Assembly: GCF_052324685.1 (NCBI RefSeq)
Contig: NC_135221.1
Coordinates: 6,451,375 to 6,515,374 of the forward strand
DNA length: 64,000 nt
From: Brachyhypopomus gauderio
Taxonomy: Eukaryota > Chordata > Actinopteri > Gymnotiformes > Hypopomidae
Direction: 5' to 3'
Both the position numbers and the translations under genes were made by a program. Below, piece by piece: positions 12,901 through 23,820 of the stretch (positions are counted from its first letter, which is position 1; every line of letters starts with the position of its first letter). The notes under the pieces were generated by a model. The model saw only the letters and a list, made by a program, of their open reading frames with translations. It made no database searches and was not told the DNA's origin.

Positions 12901-15798
12901 CAACAGCTGTCTGAGGAAGGGGAAGCCTGGTATGTTCCCCATCACATGGTCAGTCATAACGGCAAGAACCGATTAGTGTTCAACTGTTCTTATCAGTACC
13001 AAGGGCAAAGCCTGAATGAACACTTACTTCCTGGACCAACATTAGGAGCATCTTTGCTAGGGGTCCTTCTGAGGTTCCGCGAGCATGCCACAGCCATCTC
13101 AGGTGATATCAAAGGTATGTTTCACCAAGTCCGCCTACTCCCTGAGGATCGCGCCTTGCTACGCTTCATATGGCGTGACTTAGCCCAGAATGAGCCTGTA
13201 GCAGTATATGAGTGGCAAGTACTGCCCTTTGGCACAACGTGCAGCCCTTGCTGCGCCACATTTGCCCTGCAGCGACATGTTACAGATAACAGCCAGCCTG
13301 GGGACGAGGTAAGATCCTCAGTCAAGAGATGCTTCTATGTCGATAATTGTCTGCAGAGCTTCCCGACCGTGACTGAGGCTAGACATCTCATTGATCAGTT
13401 GAGACCGTTACTGTTGTCAGCTGGATTTGACTTGCGCCAGTGGGCCAGCAATGAGCCCGGGGCTATTAGTCACCTGCCTGAAGAGGCCCGATCAAACAGT
13501 GCTGAACTCTGGCTCAGTCTCGAGAAGGTTGACAGTCCCGAGTCCACCCTGGGTCTTAGTTGGAACTTTCAGGAAGATCTCCTTGGTTACAAGCACCGTC
13601 CGGTTCATTATGGCGTCCCGACTATGCGTAATATCTACAAGGTGCTCGCCAGTCAGTACGATCCTTTGGGGTTCATCTTACCCTACACCACCCGAGCCAA
13701 GATGTTAGTCCGGCACCTGTGGGACAAGCACAGAGGCTGGGATGACCCGAATTTACCCCCTGACCTCCTTCAGCAGTGGAGGGACTGGGAGGAAGAGTTG
13801 CAGTTTTTACCTCTGGTTGTCTTGCCACGGCCGTACTTACCTAAGGATGCAGATCTATCTGATGTCCAGCGAGAAGTGCATGTGTTCTGTGACGCTTCAG
13901 AACAAGCCTATGGCTCAGTAGCCTACCTACGGACTGTTGACGGTCAAGGCCAGACCTATCTGTCATTCTTGTTGGGCCGGTCAAGAGTTGCACCCAAACG
14001 ACTGCTTTCTATACCCAGACTAGAACTTTGTGCCGCACTTACAGGTGCACAACTCTCTCAGATTGTGCAAAGGGAGCTTACCCTGAACATAGACAGAACA
14101 GTCCTGTGGTCAGATTCCACCACAGTATTGACATGGCTCAAGTCTGAATCTTGCCGTTTCAAGGTCTTTGTGGGCACTCGAGTTGCCGAGATCCAAGACC
14201 TGACAGATCCTCATGCCTGGCGGTATGTAGATTCAGCCAGGAATCCTGCCGACGACATCACAAGGGGAAGGACGCTGCAGCAGCTTGCAGAGGCCAATAG
14301 GTGGAGTCAAGGGCCATCCTTCCTTCTACAGAGTCCAGATCAATGGCCAGAGCAGCATACTACCGCGCTGGGAGATGACCTCACGGAGGTCCGTCGATCT
14401 ACAACCTGCGGCACTGCCTCTGCCGTGTTGAACTCTTCAGATGCAGACCACAGCGAGTTCCATACCTGGGGGGAGCTCCTAGAGAGCACTGCACGAGAGT
14501 TATGTGGAACGGGCGATAAGAGCAGTCAACCTACGGCCGAACATTACCGCGACGCGGAGCAAGTTATCCTGAGCAGAGCCCAGCTGAGCAGCTTCCCAGA
14601 GGAATTCCACCGTCTGAGAGATGAGCCAGCACATCCAACAACCAAGCTGCTGATCCAGGATTTTGACCGACGTCTGCGACACCCAGGTCCAGAACGAGTG
14701 CTCGCTGAGATCCGCCGCTCTTACTGGATCCTGCGAGGACGCGAGGCGATCCGCCGTCTCCAGAGCAGCTGTGCTGATTGTCGTCGGTGGAAGTCGAAAC
14801 CTGCTGTGCCTAAGATGGCTGACCTCCCTGCAGCCCGCCTTCGTCTGTTCAAGCCCGCCTTCTATTCCACTGGAATGGACTGTTTCGGGCCACTAGGGGT
14901 CAAAGTGGGGCGGCGGGCTGAGAAGAGATGGGGGATTGTCTTTAAATGCCTGACTACTAGAGCTGTGCATCTAGACATCCTGACCTCTATTGATACTGAC
15001 TCATTTCTGATGGCTCTTCGGAGATTCATCGCACGAAGAGGCAGACCTGCAGAGCTGTTCTCAGACCAAGGGACCAATTTCCGGGGAGGTGAGAGAGAGC
15101 TTAGAGAAGCATTCACAACGTTGTCTCCAGTCTTGCAACAACAACTATCCAAGCAGATGATTTCGTTTCATTTCAACCCCCCAGCTGCACCTCACTTTGG
15201 GGGTGCATGGGAGAGGGAGATACGTTCGGTGAAGACTGCTCTCTATACTACAGTGGGCGCACAGGCAGTCTCAGAGGAGGTCTTACGGACTGTGCTACTT
15301 GAGGTTGAAGGCATCCTCAACTCCAAGCCACTGGGCTACGTTTCCTCTGATGCGAGAGACCCTGATCCAGTCACACCCAATGTCCTCCTGATGGGGCGGC
15401 CAGATGGATCTCTCCCGCAGGTGGTTTACCCTAAGGATGAGCTCCTGAGCCGCCGCCATTGGAGGCACTCCCAGGTACTAGCAGACCACTTTTGGTCGAG
15501 CTTCATCCGCTCATACTTACCTGGTCTTCAGTCACGCCAGAAGTGGCGTTCTACACTAGCGGATCTAACAGAGGACTCTGTAGTCATGATTGTCGACCCC
15601 CAGCTCCCCAGAGCTCTGTGGCCAATTGGACGGGTCATCAAGGTCCACCCTAGTCCAGATGGACGAATTAGATCGGCTGATGTGCAGGTAAAGGATAGAG
15701 TATACACACGACCTGTCGCCAGGCTGGTCCTCCTTCCAGCTCTCCCGTCTGATGAAGATGAGAAGAGTCCCGCAGCTCCAACCAGTGTGCAGCCATAG
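9943..15798 (+). CDS. BEL/Pao gag-pol polyprotein, intact (1951 aa)
   Basis: One uninterrupted frame from ATG 9943 to TAG. Gag: basic/acidic N-terminus with a coiled-coil-like stretch near residues 125-170, then a DUF1759-like capsid region about 360-500. Zinc knuckles: CPFCDSSEHYLSQC at 588-601, then a CWRCARRHQAAQC/CGLCQGKH pair. Aspartic protease (DUF1758-like): FAVLDDGSERTMLL, Asp near 714. Reverse transcriptase: palm motif SGDIKGMFHQV and catalytic YVDN at 1132-1135, where Asn replaces the usual second Asp. RNase H: VFCDASEQAYGS (D1317). Integrase: H2C2 zinc finger about 1563-1615, catalytic D1646 (TGMDCFGP), D1708 (FSDQGTNF) and E1757 (GGAWEREI). The C-terminus is DUF5641-like. No stop codon or frameshift was found. 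Expected to copy the element through cytoplasmic particles and integrate it in the nucleus. Confidence 0.95.
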   Translation: MDAVQQHEAEDVRPKRRLRLPTRYEDYEVALAGYHPHRHGHDDGRNPYQEGRAKMTTLNYTHGSPRHQPVGYDEDWTEADACYPGTSLTLEAEDQRASQLRSDQVYRGATRDYSTPHPYSLSRQPEEDIRVELEEIQHERLLLRQSQQRISSDLAELRSIRADMKELVDTARHFQSDQSPLHSTQLKQDACVSRQDPTPAQMWPSCKSEPDIEEDDWPAPPSWPDNSEEVQPSSDQPLTDRLDQMIRELQALKMEAQATDKSIHLKAKTSPQAPVRNANADGGRHSRGTTHSPQVVSTRTTAPPPSSWTLPMRSQRLERQSTVPQPAAPARSRPPLHTQSLHHSSSVAETSYRGPRPTIPNFTNRDPSEFARLKIALENLLPADGTELFKYQVLVDHLKLEEATLIADAYLHSPTPYTDTMAALSDKFGQPHQVALKRIATVMDSPDVRRGDTAAFEKFALQIQSLVGMLRTLGPEGEVELQCGSHVARLLSKLPTEQRAEFRRRMFYHSGTSYTLLDLAAWLNYEAWCQDFDGQLPAKGTREGQRPRLEPRQGRRSATVLHGAGEATKKESTPPKQAFSQGKSQPYCPFCDSSEHYLSQCTAISKLTKTQVADWIRTSRRCWRCARRHQAAQCNLKKACGLCQGKHLQVLHEVNARSLKGPAKLAAMEKPSESSTTEVLYLDRPTAGSRVLLKVVRILIHHGNQTLDTFAVLDDGSERTMLLPAATDRLSLQGAPEDLSLRTIQQDVQTLHGASVSFSISSPANPKRKYRITGAFTAARIDLADHTYPMEQLQRKYKHLVGLPIQPFKTVRPLLLIGSDHPHLITPMEPVRLGPPGGPAAVRTRLGWVLQGPASMVHQTACPHQCLVTSVPTQVNELMGYVEKLWQVDTVPFRSDKLVTRSRQDHEAVSLLEMRTSRVDVDGVLRYATPLLRHTNMPCLQATKDAVMPCLRRVERRLSRDPEWASAYKAEMGKLIQAGSVKKLETQQLSEEGEAWYVPHHMVSHNGKNRLVFNCSYQYQGQSLNEHLLPGPTLGASLLGVLLRFREHATAISGDIKGMFHQVRLLPEDRALLRFIWRDLAQNEPVAVYEWQVLPFGTTCSPCCATFALQRHVTDNSQPGDEVRSSVKRCFYVDNCLQSFPTVTEARHLIDQLRPLLLSAGFDLRQWASNEPGAISHLPEEARSNSAELWLSLEKVDSPESTLGLSWNFQEDLLGYKHRPVHYGVPTMRNIYKVLASQYDPLGFILPYTTRAKMLVRHLWDKHRGWDDPNLPPDLLQQWRDWEEELQFLPLVVLPRPYLPKDADLSDVQREVHVFCDASEQAYGSVAYLRTVDGQGQTYLSFLLGRSRVAPKRLLSIPRLELCAALTGAQLSQIVQRELTLNIDRTVLWSDSTTVLTWLKSESCRFKVFVGTRVAEIQDLTDPHAWRYVDSARNPADDITRGRTLQQLAEANRWSQGPSFLLQSPDQWPEQHTTALGDDLTEVRRSTTCGTASAVLNSSDADHSEFHTWGELLESTARELCGTGDKSSQPTAEHYRDAEQVILSRAQLSSFPEEFHRLRDEPAHPTTKLLIQDFDRRLRHPGPERVLAEIRRSYWILRGREAIRRLQSSCADCRRWKSKPAVPKMADLPAARLRLFKPAFYSTGMDCFGPLGVKVGRRAEKRWGIVFKCLTTRAVHLDILTSIDTDSFLMALRRFIARRGRPAELFSDQGTNFRGGERELREAFTTLSPVLQQQLSKQMISFHFNPPAAPHFGGAWEREIRSVKTALYTTVGAQAVSEEVLRTVLLEVEGILNSKPLGYVSSDARDPDPVTPNVLLMGRPDGSLPQVVYPKDELLSRRHWRHSQVLADHFWSSFIRSYLPGLQSRQKWRSTLADLTEDSVVMIVDPQLPRALWPIGRVIKVHPSPDGRIRSADVQVKDRVYTRPVARLVLLPALPSDEDEKSPAAPTSVQP

Positions 15799-15834
15799 AG
15801 CCCTTTTGTTTTTTAAGCAAATGTATTCTATACA

Positions 15835-15846
15835 TTTGGGGGCGGC
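15835..15846 (+). other. Putative polypurine tract of the BEL/Pao element
   Basis: TTTGGGGGCGGC lies directly before the 3' LTR, where plus-strand DNA synthesis should be primed. It is short and interrupted by C, so the exact borders are uncertain. Confidence 0.5.
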
Positions 15847-16649
15847 TGTACAAAAGGCCCTACAGGAGCGTAACCATTTAACTGGCTGGACGTGACGTCA
15901 TCACTCTGGCAGTTGACGAGTTCGTTTCAGTTGGTCTTTGTGGGGAGCCCGTTGTGCGATGTTCGTCGAGGGATTTTGATTGTATATAGTGCATCGTTCG
16001 TGCGTACATGACTTAATGTAAGTTTATTGTTGTTCTGGATGGCGGAGGATGTAATGTAGTAGTAGTTGTAATGTAATATGATCACGTTTGCGTTCGTGTG
16101 ATCACGGCGCTTTGAGTTCACCGCACGGGTTTAGCTAACTTGTTAGCGGTTAGCACGTGATTATTAAGTTAGTTCAGTTACGATGACTTGTTTCTTTACA
16201 GTGTGTGTTATGTCCGACCCTTACGTTTGTATATTTGTTACCTTATAACTATTTACATAGCATACTATTTCGCTGTTATGAGTAGTTACATATTTCGTTG
16301 TACAGCGTTATTAAGTCATTAAGACAATTGCATATATTCGCCACCAGAGGGTGCAAAGGCACCAGTTGTACTGTTTATTCTATTTGTGCTTGTTATCTGT
16401 AAATGGAGATTATACATCTCATATCTGTATTTGTATTTTCAGAACCACACACACAACTACACATTTGCACTATACACAGCCATCCTGTAACACACACCTC
16501 ACATTCATATCCCTGCCTTGAACTGAAGAATAAAGAGTTGAATGCATTTTGGCCTCAAGTGGTGTTCTGGCCGACACACCGGGGTTGAATATAGCAAAAG
16601 AGGGTAGACCAGTGACCAGCTCTAACTCTCAAGTTTAGTCTTCACTACA
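15847..16649 (+). repeat. 3' LTR of the BEL/Pao element
   Basis: 803 bp, no difference from the 5' LTR seen on reading through. AATAAA lies at 16529-16534. It ends CTTCACTACA, directly followed by the GTTTC target duplication. Confidence 0.95.
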
Positions 16650-16654
16650 GTTTC

Positions 16655-18345
16655 AAATATGTCAGAAAATGTGTTAGAAATTGACAGTTAACAGTCGATG
16701 AGGAATACCGAGAATGTCCGCAATAGCGTTTTGTCAGGTGTGCTCCACGCCAGATGTGATAGTGAACGAGCCTTGAACCACGTGACAGCGACACAAGTTT
16801 GAGCGCCCGAGTTTAACTCCCTGTTTCTGCGACGTAACGACACATCTCGCTAAGCACACAGACTCTGGGAAACTATATGTTCTTAATCCTGGTCTGTTTC
16901 GTCGAGTGGATATTGTTACGGTTCGGAGGACTTCGGCCTATTGTTTAAAATTCAGTTGATCAATAGACGTAAGATATATGGTGCCTTCTTTATAAGATAC
17001 ACCTTCAGCCCAAACACACCGCGTCGTATATTTTACTCTTCCATCTATTCGTTATTTATTTATTCACAACAGTTCACAGCTCGCTTGAGAACACCCCGAT
17101 ATTATTCGGAAATGCAGGCAATGTACATAATAAGCTTTTATTTGTGGTGCTTGTGTTCTGTTATTCTGCCTTGTGTGCTTAATTAAATATGCCTGGATTC
17201 TCTCCTTCCGTTTCAGAGAGGTAAAATAAACTAGCCGACCCATACCCCCGCGAAATGGCAGACCACCAGGATTATCGATGTAATATTTATTTTTTATTAT
17301 CAGATTTATAAGTTCAACAACAAGTGCATGGACAGCTGAGAGCAGCAGGATTAACAGCTGTCCATCATCGTAATTCCTGTTTTTTGCTGTTAATGTTTTT
17401 GCCGGTGTTCTGTCGAGTTTTGCTACTTTGTCGAAAAATGCTTGCAGTTGTGCGTTTCCCATAAAATATAGCCTAACTCGGTATTATGACGCATTGTAAT
17501 TATAAAATCAAGTACGTGCACTGTATGTATGAACAAATCCATGGATTTAAATCCATTATAGCTTCCTTATTAACATTTTACATGGATAGCATATATGATA
17601 GGCTGATATCATACATCGAATAATGCTTCCCTTATCAAATCATGCTTCCAGTACAGACCCATGCACATGTTTGCTAACAAAAACATAATAAAAAAAGATT
17701 TATCTTTTTAAAGATTTATTTAAGTTATCACCTGAACGTAAACTCGACAGAAAGGGAACATAGCGTGGAAACAAATGACAAGCCTGTGGGTCTGCGCATG
17801 CGCAAAACCGCAAACGAGCACAACTCGATGCAAAGCACAACTCGACAGAACACCGGCCCCCTGGTGGTAACTTTATGTAGTACTTGTTTTTACCCCTTTA
17901 TCATAGGTGGTGATAAGAATGAATCTACACCTCTCCGCAGTAAGGAGAATCTTTACACTCTTAGCCCCTCCACGTTCTCTGCCATGGAGTGCAAAGACAC
18001 ACTCTTCTCTGGCAGTATGAGAAAGTGCTCTCTAATGATATAGTAAGCATGCTGTACACAGGGCTATAATACACAGCAAGCTATATAATAGCACTGCGTC
18101 ATATCACAATAATAACAAATGCCTGTGAGCCACAGAGGGAGGAGTCACAATCTAAACAAGTGATTAAGTAATAATGCTGTGTGCCCAGGGCAGCCAGACT
18201 GGCATGATATGGTGTTTGGGTTGAGCACAAGTGAAGTGTTTTAGGGGTCATAGCCGATAATAGTGGGTCCCCCAATCACCCCTCCCCCACTGTGGACACT
18301 GTGCCAGATTGACAGCCTGCAAACTCCAGAGGGGCTAGGTCTAGA

Positions 18346-18385
<40 letters not shown>

Positions 18386-18480
18386 AGTGTGTGTTCATCT
18401 GAGCGTGGGTGTGTATATACATGTGTACAGTGTGTGTGTGGGTGTAAACCTCTATTCTTTGAGGATGAAGTGAACAGGAC
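16655..18480. other. Intergenic, with a 24-bp inverted repeat pair
   Basis: No exon recognised. GCCGGTGTTCTGTCGAGTT at 17401-17419 recurs in inverted form at 17839-17857; the match continues for a few bases with one mismatch, enclosing about 410 bp. A third partial copy (ACTCGACAGAA) lies near 17741-17752. A TG microsatellite runs at 18347-18382. Confidence 0.45.
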
Positions 18481-18564
18481 GTGTCAGTCTCCTTCTCTCA
18501 TCTCCGTTTCCTTTCACCAGTCCTCAGTCTGCAGCTCCTTCATCGTGTTTCTCTCTCTGCTCTC

Positions 18565-18816
18565 TCTCCAGATGAAGTCCTATACATACTGACATCCAGC
18601 GATGCATCTACCTGCCTTCTGAACCTCATCCCCTCTGCTTCAGTCAGTCTCCCAGGACCTTCTCACCTTCGTTACTCCCACCATAAACGTCTCTCCGTTA
18701 TCAAGATCACCAGTGTGCTGTCCACACTTAGATAACCCACACTAGACATTTTCAACATCAGAATGGGCCAGAACCTCCTTTCCTTTCTCTCACAGATTCT
18801 TGAGGGTGCTGGACTA
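18565..18816 (+). mobile_element. Degraded L2-type LINE reverse-transcriptase fragment
   Basis: Reading the plus strand gives SPDEVLYILTSSDASTCLLN, then, after frame damage, PTLDIFNI and LLSFLSQILEGA. These resemble the L2-family segments around '…ILTSSNPTTCPLDPIP' and 'LDPSDINNYRPVSLLSFLSKTLE'. It has stop codons and is clearly dead. Clade assignment is by motif resemblance only. Confidence 0.55.
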
Positions 18817-20059
18817 TAACCATTTGTCTTTCTTTTTAATCCAGAAGCAGCCTCAGAACCTTAATCTGGTTGGCTTTAAAACCTGGATTGTGTCACTCAC
18901 TTTAGGCTTCGGTTCAGGGTATTTTTGGTATTTAATTTCTGCTAGCTAAGGGTACTTTTCTGATTAGACAACAAAAGCACTTTTGTAAGTTGATCTGGGT
19001 TTAATGTCATGTACAAATGTATGCATGCATATATTTACGTGTGTGTGTGTGTGTGTGTGTGTGTTTGTGTGTGTGTGTTTTGCATGTGTGCATGTAGTTT
19101 AGTGTGTTTGGATTTGCTTCAGCCACCATCTGGCAAGGTCAACATTCACCAGTACATCTCTCCTTCTGTCTCTGTGTTTGTATGTGGCCTCTCAACCATT
19201 CGTCCTGTCATCCGTTTGAACTCCATTGCATCTCCGCCCGTCTCCACCCGTCTCCTGCTTTCATGCTCTCCTCTAGCCATCCAGTTTTGGTCTGATATTA
19301 TTGAGTCATAATGCTGCATATAATAATAGTCCCGCCCCCCATATTTATGGAAAACAGTGTGAACCATCATGAGTTATTTAATCCTGATCGGCTTAAGAGT
19401 CAGAAGGACAGTTACTGTGAGCAGAGATCTCATGGCTAAGGAGGTGCCATTTTGCCTGTTTTCCACTTAAAAACCTGAAGCACGTCTGCTAAACGCATCA
19501 GCCAATGTAGGGAGTTCATACTGAGCTGACCAAGGAGTCAAAATGACATGTTCCTGCTAGCTGGGACAAGAGCTAGTACAGACATGAACTTTTCTCTTTG
19601 TTGACGGTAAGATGAATTTCTTCTTGTTCCAAGGTATGTGCAACCTTATTTACCTCTACATGTATACTGCAGACACATATACTGCGATCACATAAGTTCA
19701 GGTATTTGAATGTATGCTTCAGCTCAGACCATGATTATATTGAGCAGAATCGCGCATTGTAAAACGACGTAGAGCCAATATCCACAATTCAACGTCCGAT
19801 TATTTGTGGATTTCGTTCACACATCTCTGTGAAGCCGTGTTAGGAACAGCGTTCATGAAGGACAGGACAAAGAATGCTGACTACGCCAGTGAGAGGCAGA
19901 CACAGCAGCTGTGATCTGTGAGCGTTGGGGCTGCCCACGCACACGTACCTGCTTGTTACACTACAGCCCGGCAGGTGTGATAATCGGAGTGTTAATACTT
20001 ATAAAGACTTGTGACTCTCGCCCTCTGTCTCTCCTCTCCCTCTCCTGTTCTATCTTGCT

Positions 20060-20061
<2 letters not shown>

Positions 20062-20122
<61 letters not shown>
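20062..20122. repeat. (CT)n microsatellite
   Basis: About 30 CT dinucleotides, nearly pure. Confidence 0.95.
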
Positions 20123-20126
<4 letters not shown>

Positions 20127-20688
20127 TCATCAGGCTGGTGCGTTTAATTACATAGATAAGCCTTCATGTCAGACATGCTTATTCTTACTCCAGTAATAAC
20201 TGCTCCTGACTGGTTAATTATGAGACATGCCCGGTGTCTGTGCTGTCTGGGGCAGTGCAGGCGGCTCGCGTGACTATCGCCGTTCCCTCTGCACTCCACT
20301 CAGGATCTTCTGTTTTTCTTTTCAGTTTCACCACGTCAGCTGGTGTGTGACATCTTTATCATTACGTGTCCAGTGTTAGGTGCCAGGCTGGCAGTGTGCT
20401 GACTGTAATCGTGTGTAGATGTCACAGCCTGGAGACAGAACACGATAACATATGCTCTTGGCTCACACACACAAACACACACACTAAAGCACTTGTCTTT
20501 GCGCTCTCACTTTCTGTCTGTCATTTTATCTGTCAATTAACGCTCTTATAAATACATATAAAAGCTCTGCCCACGGGTGGGCCATTGGTGAGCACACAGA
20601 TGTCGCTGTTGTAAAGGCAGAAAGGGAAAACGCCAAAATCCCCAAAAGGGAAAACCAGAGTCAGCAGTCTGGCAAATTCAAGTGCACG

Positions 20689-20692
<4 letters not shown>

Positions 20693-20763
<71 letters not shown>

Positions 20764-20834
20764 TAAAGTCAAGCACACAAACACACACACACACACACAC
20801 ATTCAAGTCAAGCACACAAACACACACACACACA
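20693..20834. repeat. (CA)n microsatellite with a reiterated spacer
   Basis: A long CA run, then two CA blocks separated by near-copies of a spacer (TTAAAGTCAAGCACACAAA / TTCAAGTCAAGCACACAAA). The block itself has therefore been tandemly duplicated. Confidence 0.9.
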
Positions 20835-21569
20835 TTATTTGGTACAATTTTAGACACACATACACAGCCAAACACTGTTTGGTTAAATTTTCCACACAAC
20901 CACCCACATACACACTAATAGGCAGTCTCACACACATCCACTTACGCACGCACACACAGTTATACACTATCAGCCACAATTTCTCTGTCACAGTTATACA
21001 CTATTAGGTATAATTTCACATACACACACATGCACACAATCACCACACCAATATTGCCCTCACACACACATTCAGATACAAAGCATATCCATGGTAGCTC
21101 TGTCAAGGCCAAGGAGTCACTACCTTTGTTTTGTCTCCTACTGTGGTCATTTTCTCTGACCTTTAGATGTGTCATTACTATCATCGTTCATCGTAAGAAT
21201 GATGTGGGACCAAAGGTAGGGGTATTTAAACCAAGGGCATCTCTCATTCCCTCACGTTTTAATTAGATTCACTTTGAATGCAAAATTAAGGCTGCAACAC
21301 CGAAATTATAGTTTATCATTGCATAATTATGGATCTGTTCAAAGCTCAAAGGTGATGGGTTATTCATAAGTGTGAGCGATAAGTCACAGTACATATAAAG
21401 CCACACAGGCACAGTACACACACATGGTACACACGCTGTGATGGTTGCTGAGGACATTATCATTCCGTCAGTACACACTCAAAGGTTAGTGCATGGTCTC
21501 TGAGCTGTGAGCAGAGCCTGTTTACAATGACCACACTCCCCTCCCCCAACATTCAGCATCCAGTCCTCC

Positions 21570-22016
21570 CACATCTCCCCTCTCTCCTCCCACCTCTCCC
21601 CTCTCTCCTCCCACATCTCTCCTCTCTCCTCCCACCTTCCCTCTCTCCTCCCACATCTCCCCTCTCTCCTCCCACCTCCTCCCTCTCTCCTCCCACATCT
21701 CCCCTCTCTCTTCCCACATCTCCCCTCTCTCCTCCCACCTCTCCCCTCTCTCCTCCCACCTCTCCCCTCTCTCCTCCCACCTCTCCCCTCTCTCTTCCCA
21801 CATCTCCCCTCTCTCCTCCCACCTTCCCTCTCTCCTCCCACATCTCCCCTCTCTCCTCCCACCTCCTCCCTCTCTCCTCCCACCTCTCCCCTCTCTCCTC
21901 CCACATCTCCCCTCTCTCCTCCCACCTCTCCCCTCTCTCCTCCCACATCTCTCCTCTCTCCTCCCACCTTCCCTCTCTCCTCCCACATCTCCCCTCTCTC
22001 CTCCCACCTCTCCCTC
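21570..22016. repeat. Minisatellite, ~21-bp CT-rich unit (CCCCTCTCTCCTCCCACATCT)
   Basis: About 21 tandem copies with 19-22 bp variants. One strand is almost pure pyrimidine. Long open frames on both strands (such as Gly-Glu-Arg-rich repeats) are artefacts of the repeat. Confidence 0.95.
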
Positions 22017-22084
22017 TGTGAACATGAATGTCAGCCCATCCATCCGTCCCACACAAAACGCCCCAGCATGCTGCTGCTCCCCCA

Positions 22085-22515
22085 ACCCTGCCCCTAACCA
22101 ACCCTGTCCCCCATCACCACTGCCCTAACCAACCCTGCCCCTAACCAACCCTGCCCCCATCACCACTGCCCTAACCAACCCTGCCCCTAACCAACCCTGT
22201 CCCCCATCACCACTGCCCTAACCAACCCTGCCCCTAACCAACCCTGTCCCTAACCAACCCTGCCCTAACCACCCCTGCCCCAGCACCCCTGCCCCTAACC
22301 AACCCTGCCCCCCATCACCACTGCTCTAACCAACCCTGCCCCTAACCAACCCTGCCCTAACCACCCCTGCCCCTAACCAACCCTGCCCCTAACCAACCCT
22401 GCCCCCCATCACCACTGCCCTAACCAACCCTGCCCCTAACCAACCCTGCCCCTAACCAGCCCTGCCCCCCATCACCACTGCCCTAACCAACCCTGCCCCT
22501 AACCAACCCTGCCCT
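22085..22515. repeat. Minisatellite, C-rich unit (ACCAACCCTGCCCCTA)
   Basis: Imperfect 15-16 bp units mixed with a 'CCCCCATCACCACTGC' block that recurs at roughly 50-90 bp spacing, giving a higher-order pattern. It starts about 70 bp after the preceding minisatellite. Confidence 0.9.
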
Positions 22516-22977
22516 GGTGACAGGCGAGGTTCTCTCCTCTTCTCCTCTCTGCTACACCCAGACTCAGTTCCATACTCTTGCCCCTCTCTCCATCCCTGCT
22601 GTTGGAGCTGGACCCCCACACCCCACCACAGCCTCAGCTTGTGCCCCCAGTTTATCACAAGCACCTCTGGTCATCCGGACCTTTTCACAGAAGCCTTATC
22701 CACTCTGAGTGTGAATCATCTCATGGTGCCGAGTTGTTACAAGCAAGCTGTTCCCCTGGGTCTCGTTTACAACCTTCTCTCCGCATTACAATAAAAGTGC
22801 TAGAGATGTTATTACCAAGGTTTAGATTCAGTCTGTGAAGCTATAGCTCATTTTGTCAAAACGTAACACACAAAACCTAAGGCCAAAATGTCACATACGT
22901 CTTGAAAAAGCACACATTTAATCCCAAAACTATCTCATCCAGCCACGTAGGTTTCATTTCAACTTCGGGGACACGCA

Positions 22978-23536
22978 ACCCCACCCAGCCTAGTACATGC
23001 GACCCCACCCAGCCTAATACACGCAACCCCACCCAGCCTAGAACATGCGACCTCATCCAGCCTAGTACACGTGACTCCAGCCTAGAACACGCAACCTCAG
23101 CCAGCCTAGAACATGCGACCCCACCCAGCCTAGAACATGCGACCCCACCCAGCCTAGAACATGCGACCCCACCCAGCCTAGAACACGCAACCCCACCCAG
23201 CCTAGAACATGCGACCCCACCCAGCCCAATACACGTGACCTCACCCAGCCTAGAACATGCAATCCCACCCAGCCTAGAACACGTGACCCCACCCAGCCTA
23301 GAACACGCGACCCCACCCAGCCCAATACACGTGACCTCACCCAGCCTAGAACATGCGACCCCACCCAGCCTAGAACACGCGACCCCACCCAGCCTAGAAC
23401 ACGCGACCCCACCCAGCCCAATACACGTGACCTCACCCAGCCTAGAACATGCGACCCCACCCAGCCTAGAACACGCGACCCCACCCAGCCTAATATACGT
23501 GACCCCACCCAGCCTAATACATATGACCTCACCTAA
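22978..23536. repeat. Minisatellite, 24-bp unit (CCCACCCAGCCTAGAACACG…)
   Basis: About 23 copies. Because 24 is divisible by three, frames stay open on both strands and produce apparent proteins with an eight-residue repeat (PPSLEHAT or its antisense). There is no start context, splice context or composition suggesting real coding. Confidence 0.95.
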
Positions 23537-23820
23537 TACAAACAGGTAGTGCTGCCCCTTCAGCTCTTGCCAAAATGGTATTTTTGCATCAAATCTACAC
23601 ACAAATATCCACTGACACCAACTACTCGTTCATATGATACGATGGATATTATATGATGGAAAGCAGGTTTTTCCCCCAGTGTGTAGCAGTCTGCGGTCAT
23701 GCCTATATTACCACAAATACACAGGCTATGTATGGATATTCAGTACATATCCATTATCCAATAAAATACAATACCAAGAGGATTTTAGGCTTGTTACTGG
23801 AAACTAAATGAAAAATAAAT

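Larger units (their letters stand above)
9089..16654 (+). mobile_element. Complete BEL/Pao LTR retrotransposon with 5-bp target duplication
   Basis: Two 803-bp direct repeats (9094-9896 and 15847-16649) start TG and end CA. They bracket a primer-binding site, one long gag-pol frame and a purine-rich tract. GTTTC at 9089-9093 is repeated at 16650-16654, the target-site duplication; 5 bp fits the 4-6 bp usual for BEL/Pao. The offset between LTRs is a constant 6753 bp, and I found no difference between them by eye, so the insertion is probably recent. The integrase core of the BEL type and the single fused gag-pol frame with no envelope frame exclude Gypsy and retroviruses. It sits in intergenic DNA between chrm1 and psd2. 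Confidence 0.95.
18817..21565. other. Intergenic, microsatellite-rich
   Basis: Holds a GT run at 19039-19078, a 61-bp CT run at 20062-20122, and a CA-rich tract at 20693-20834 with scattered CA up to about 21070. No exon recognised; open frames here are simple-repeat artefacts. Confidence 0.6.

Noticed and set aside
21479..22101. Overlapping 160-190 codon frames on both strands rich in Gly-Glu-Arg or Pro-Ser-Leu
   Set aside because: They arise from the CT-rich minisatellite in which every frame is open; no start or splice context and no domain.
22085..22515. Telomere-like CCCTAA motifs
   Set aside because: CCCTAA occurs once per longer unit and never in tandem, so this is a minisatellite rather than an interstitial telomere.
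22877..23602. Long frames (215-241 codons) with an eight-residue repeat
   Set aside because: The 24-bp minisatellite keeps both strands open; not evidence of a protein.
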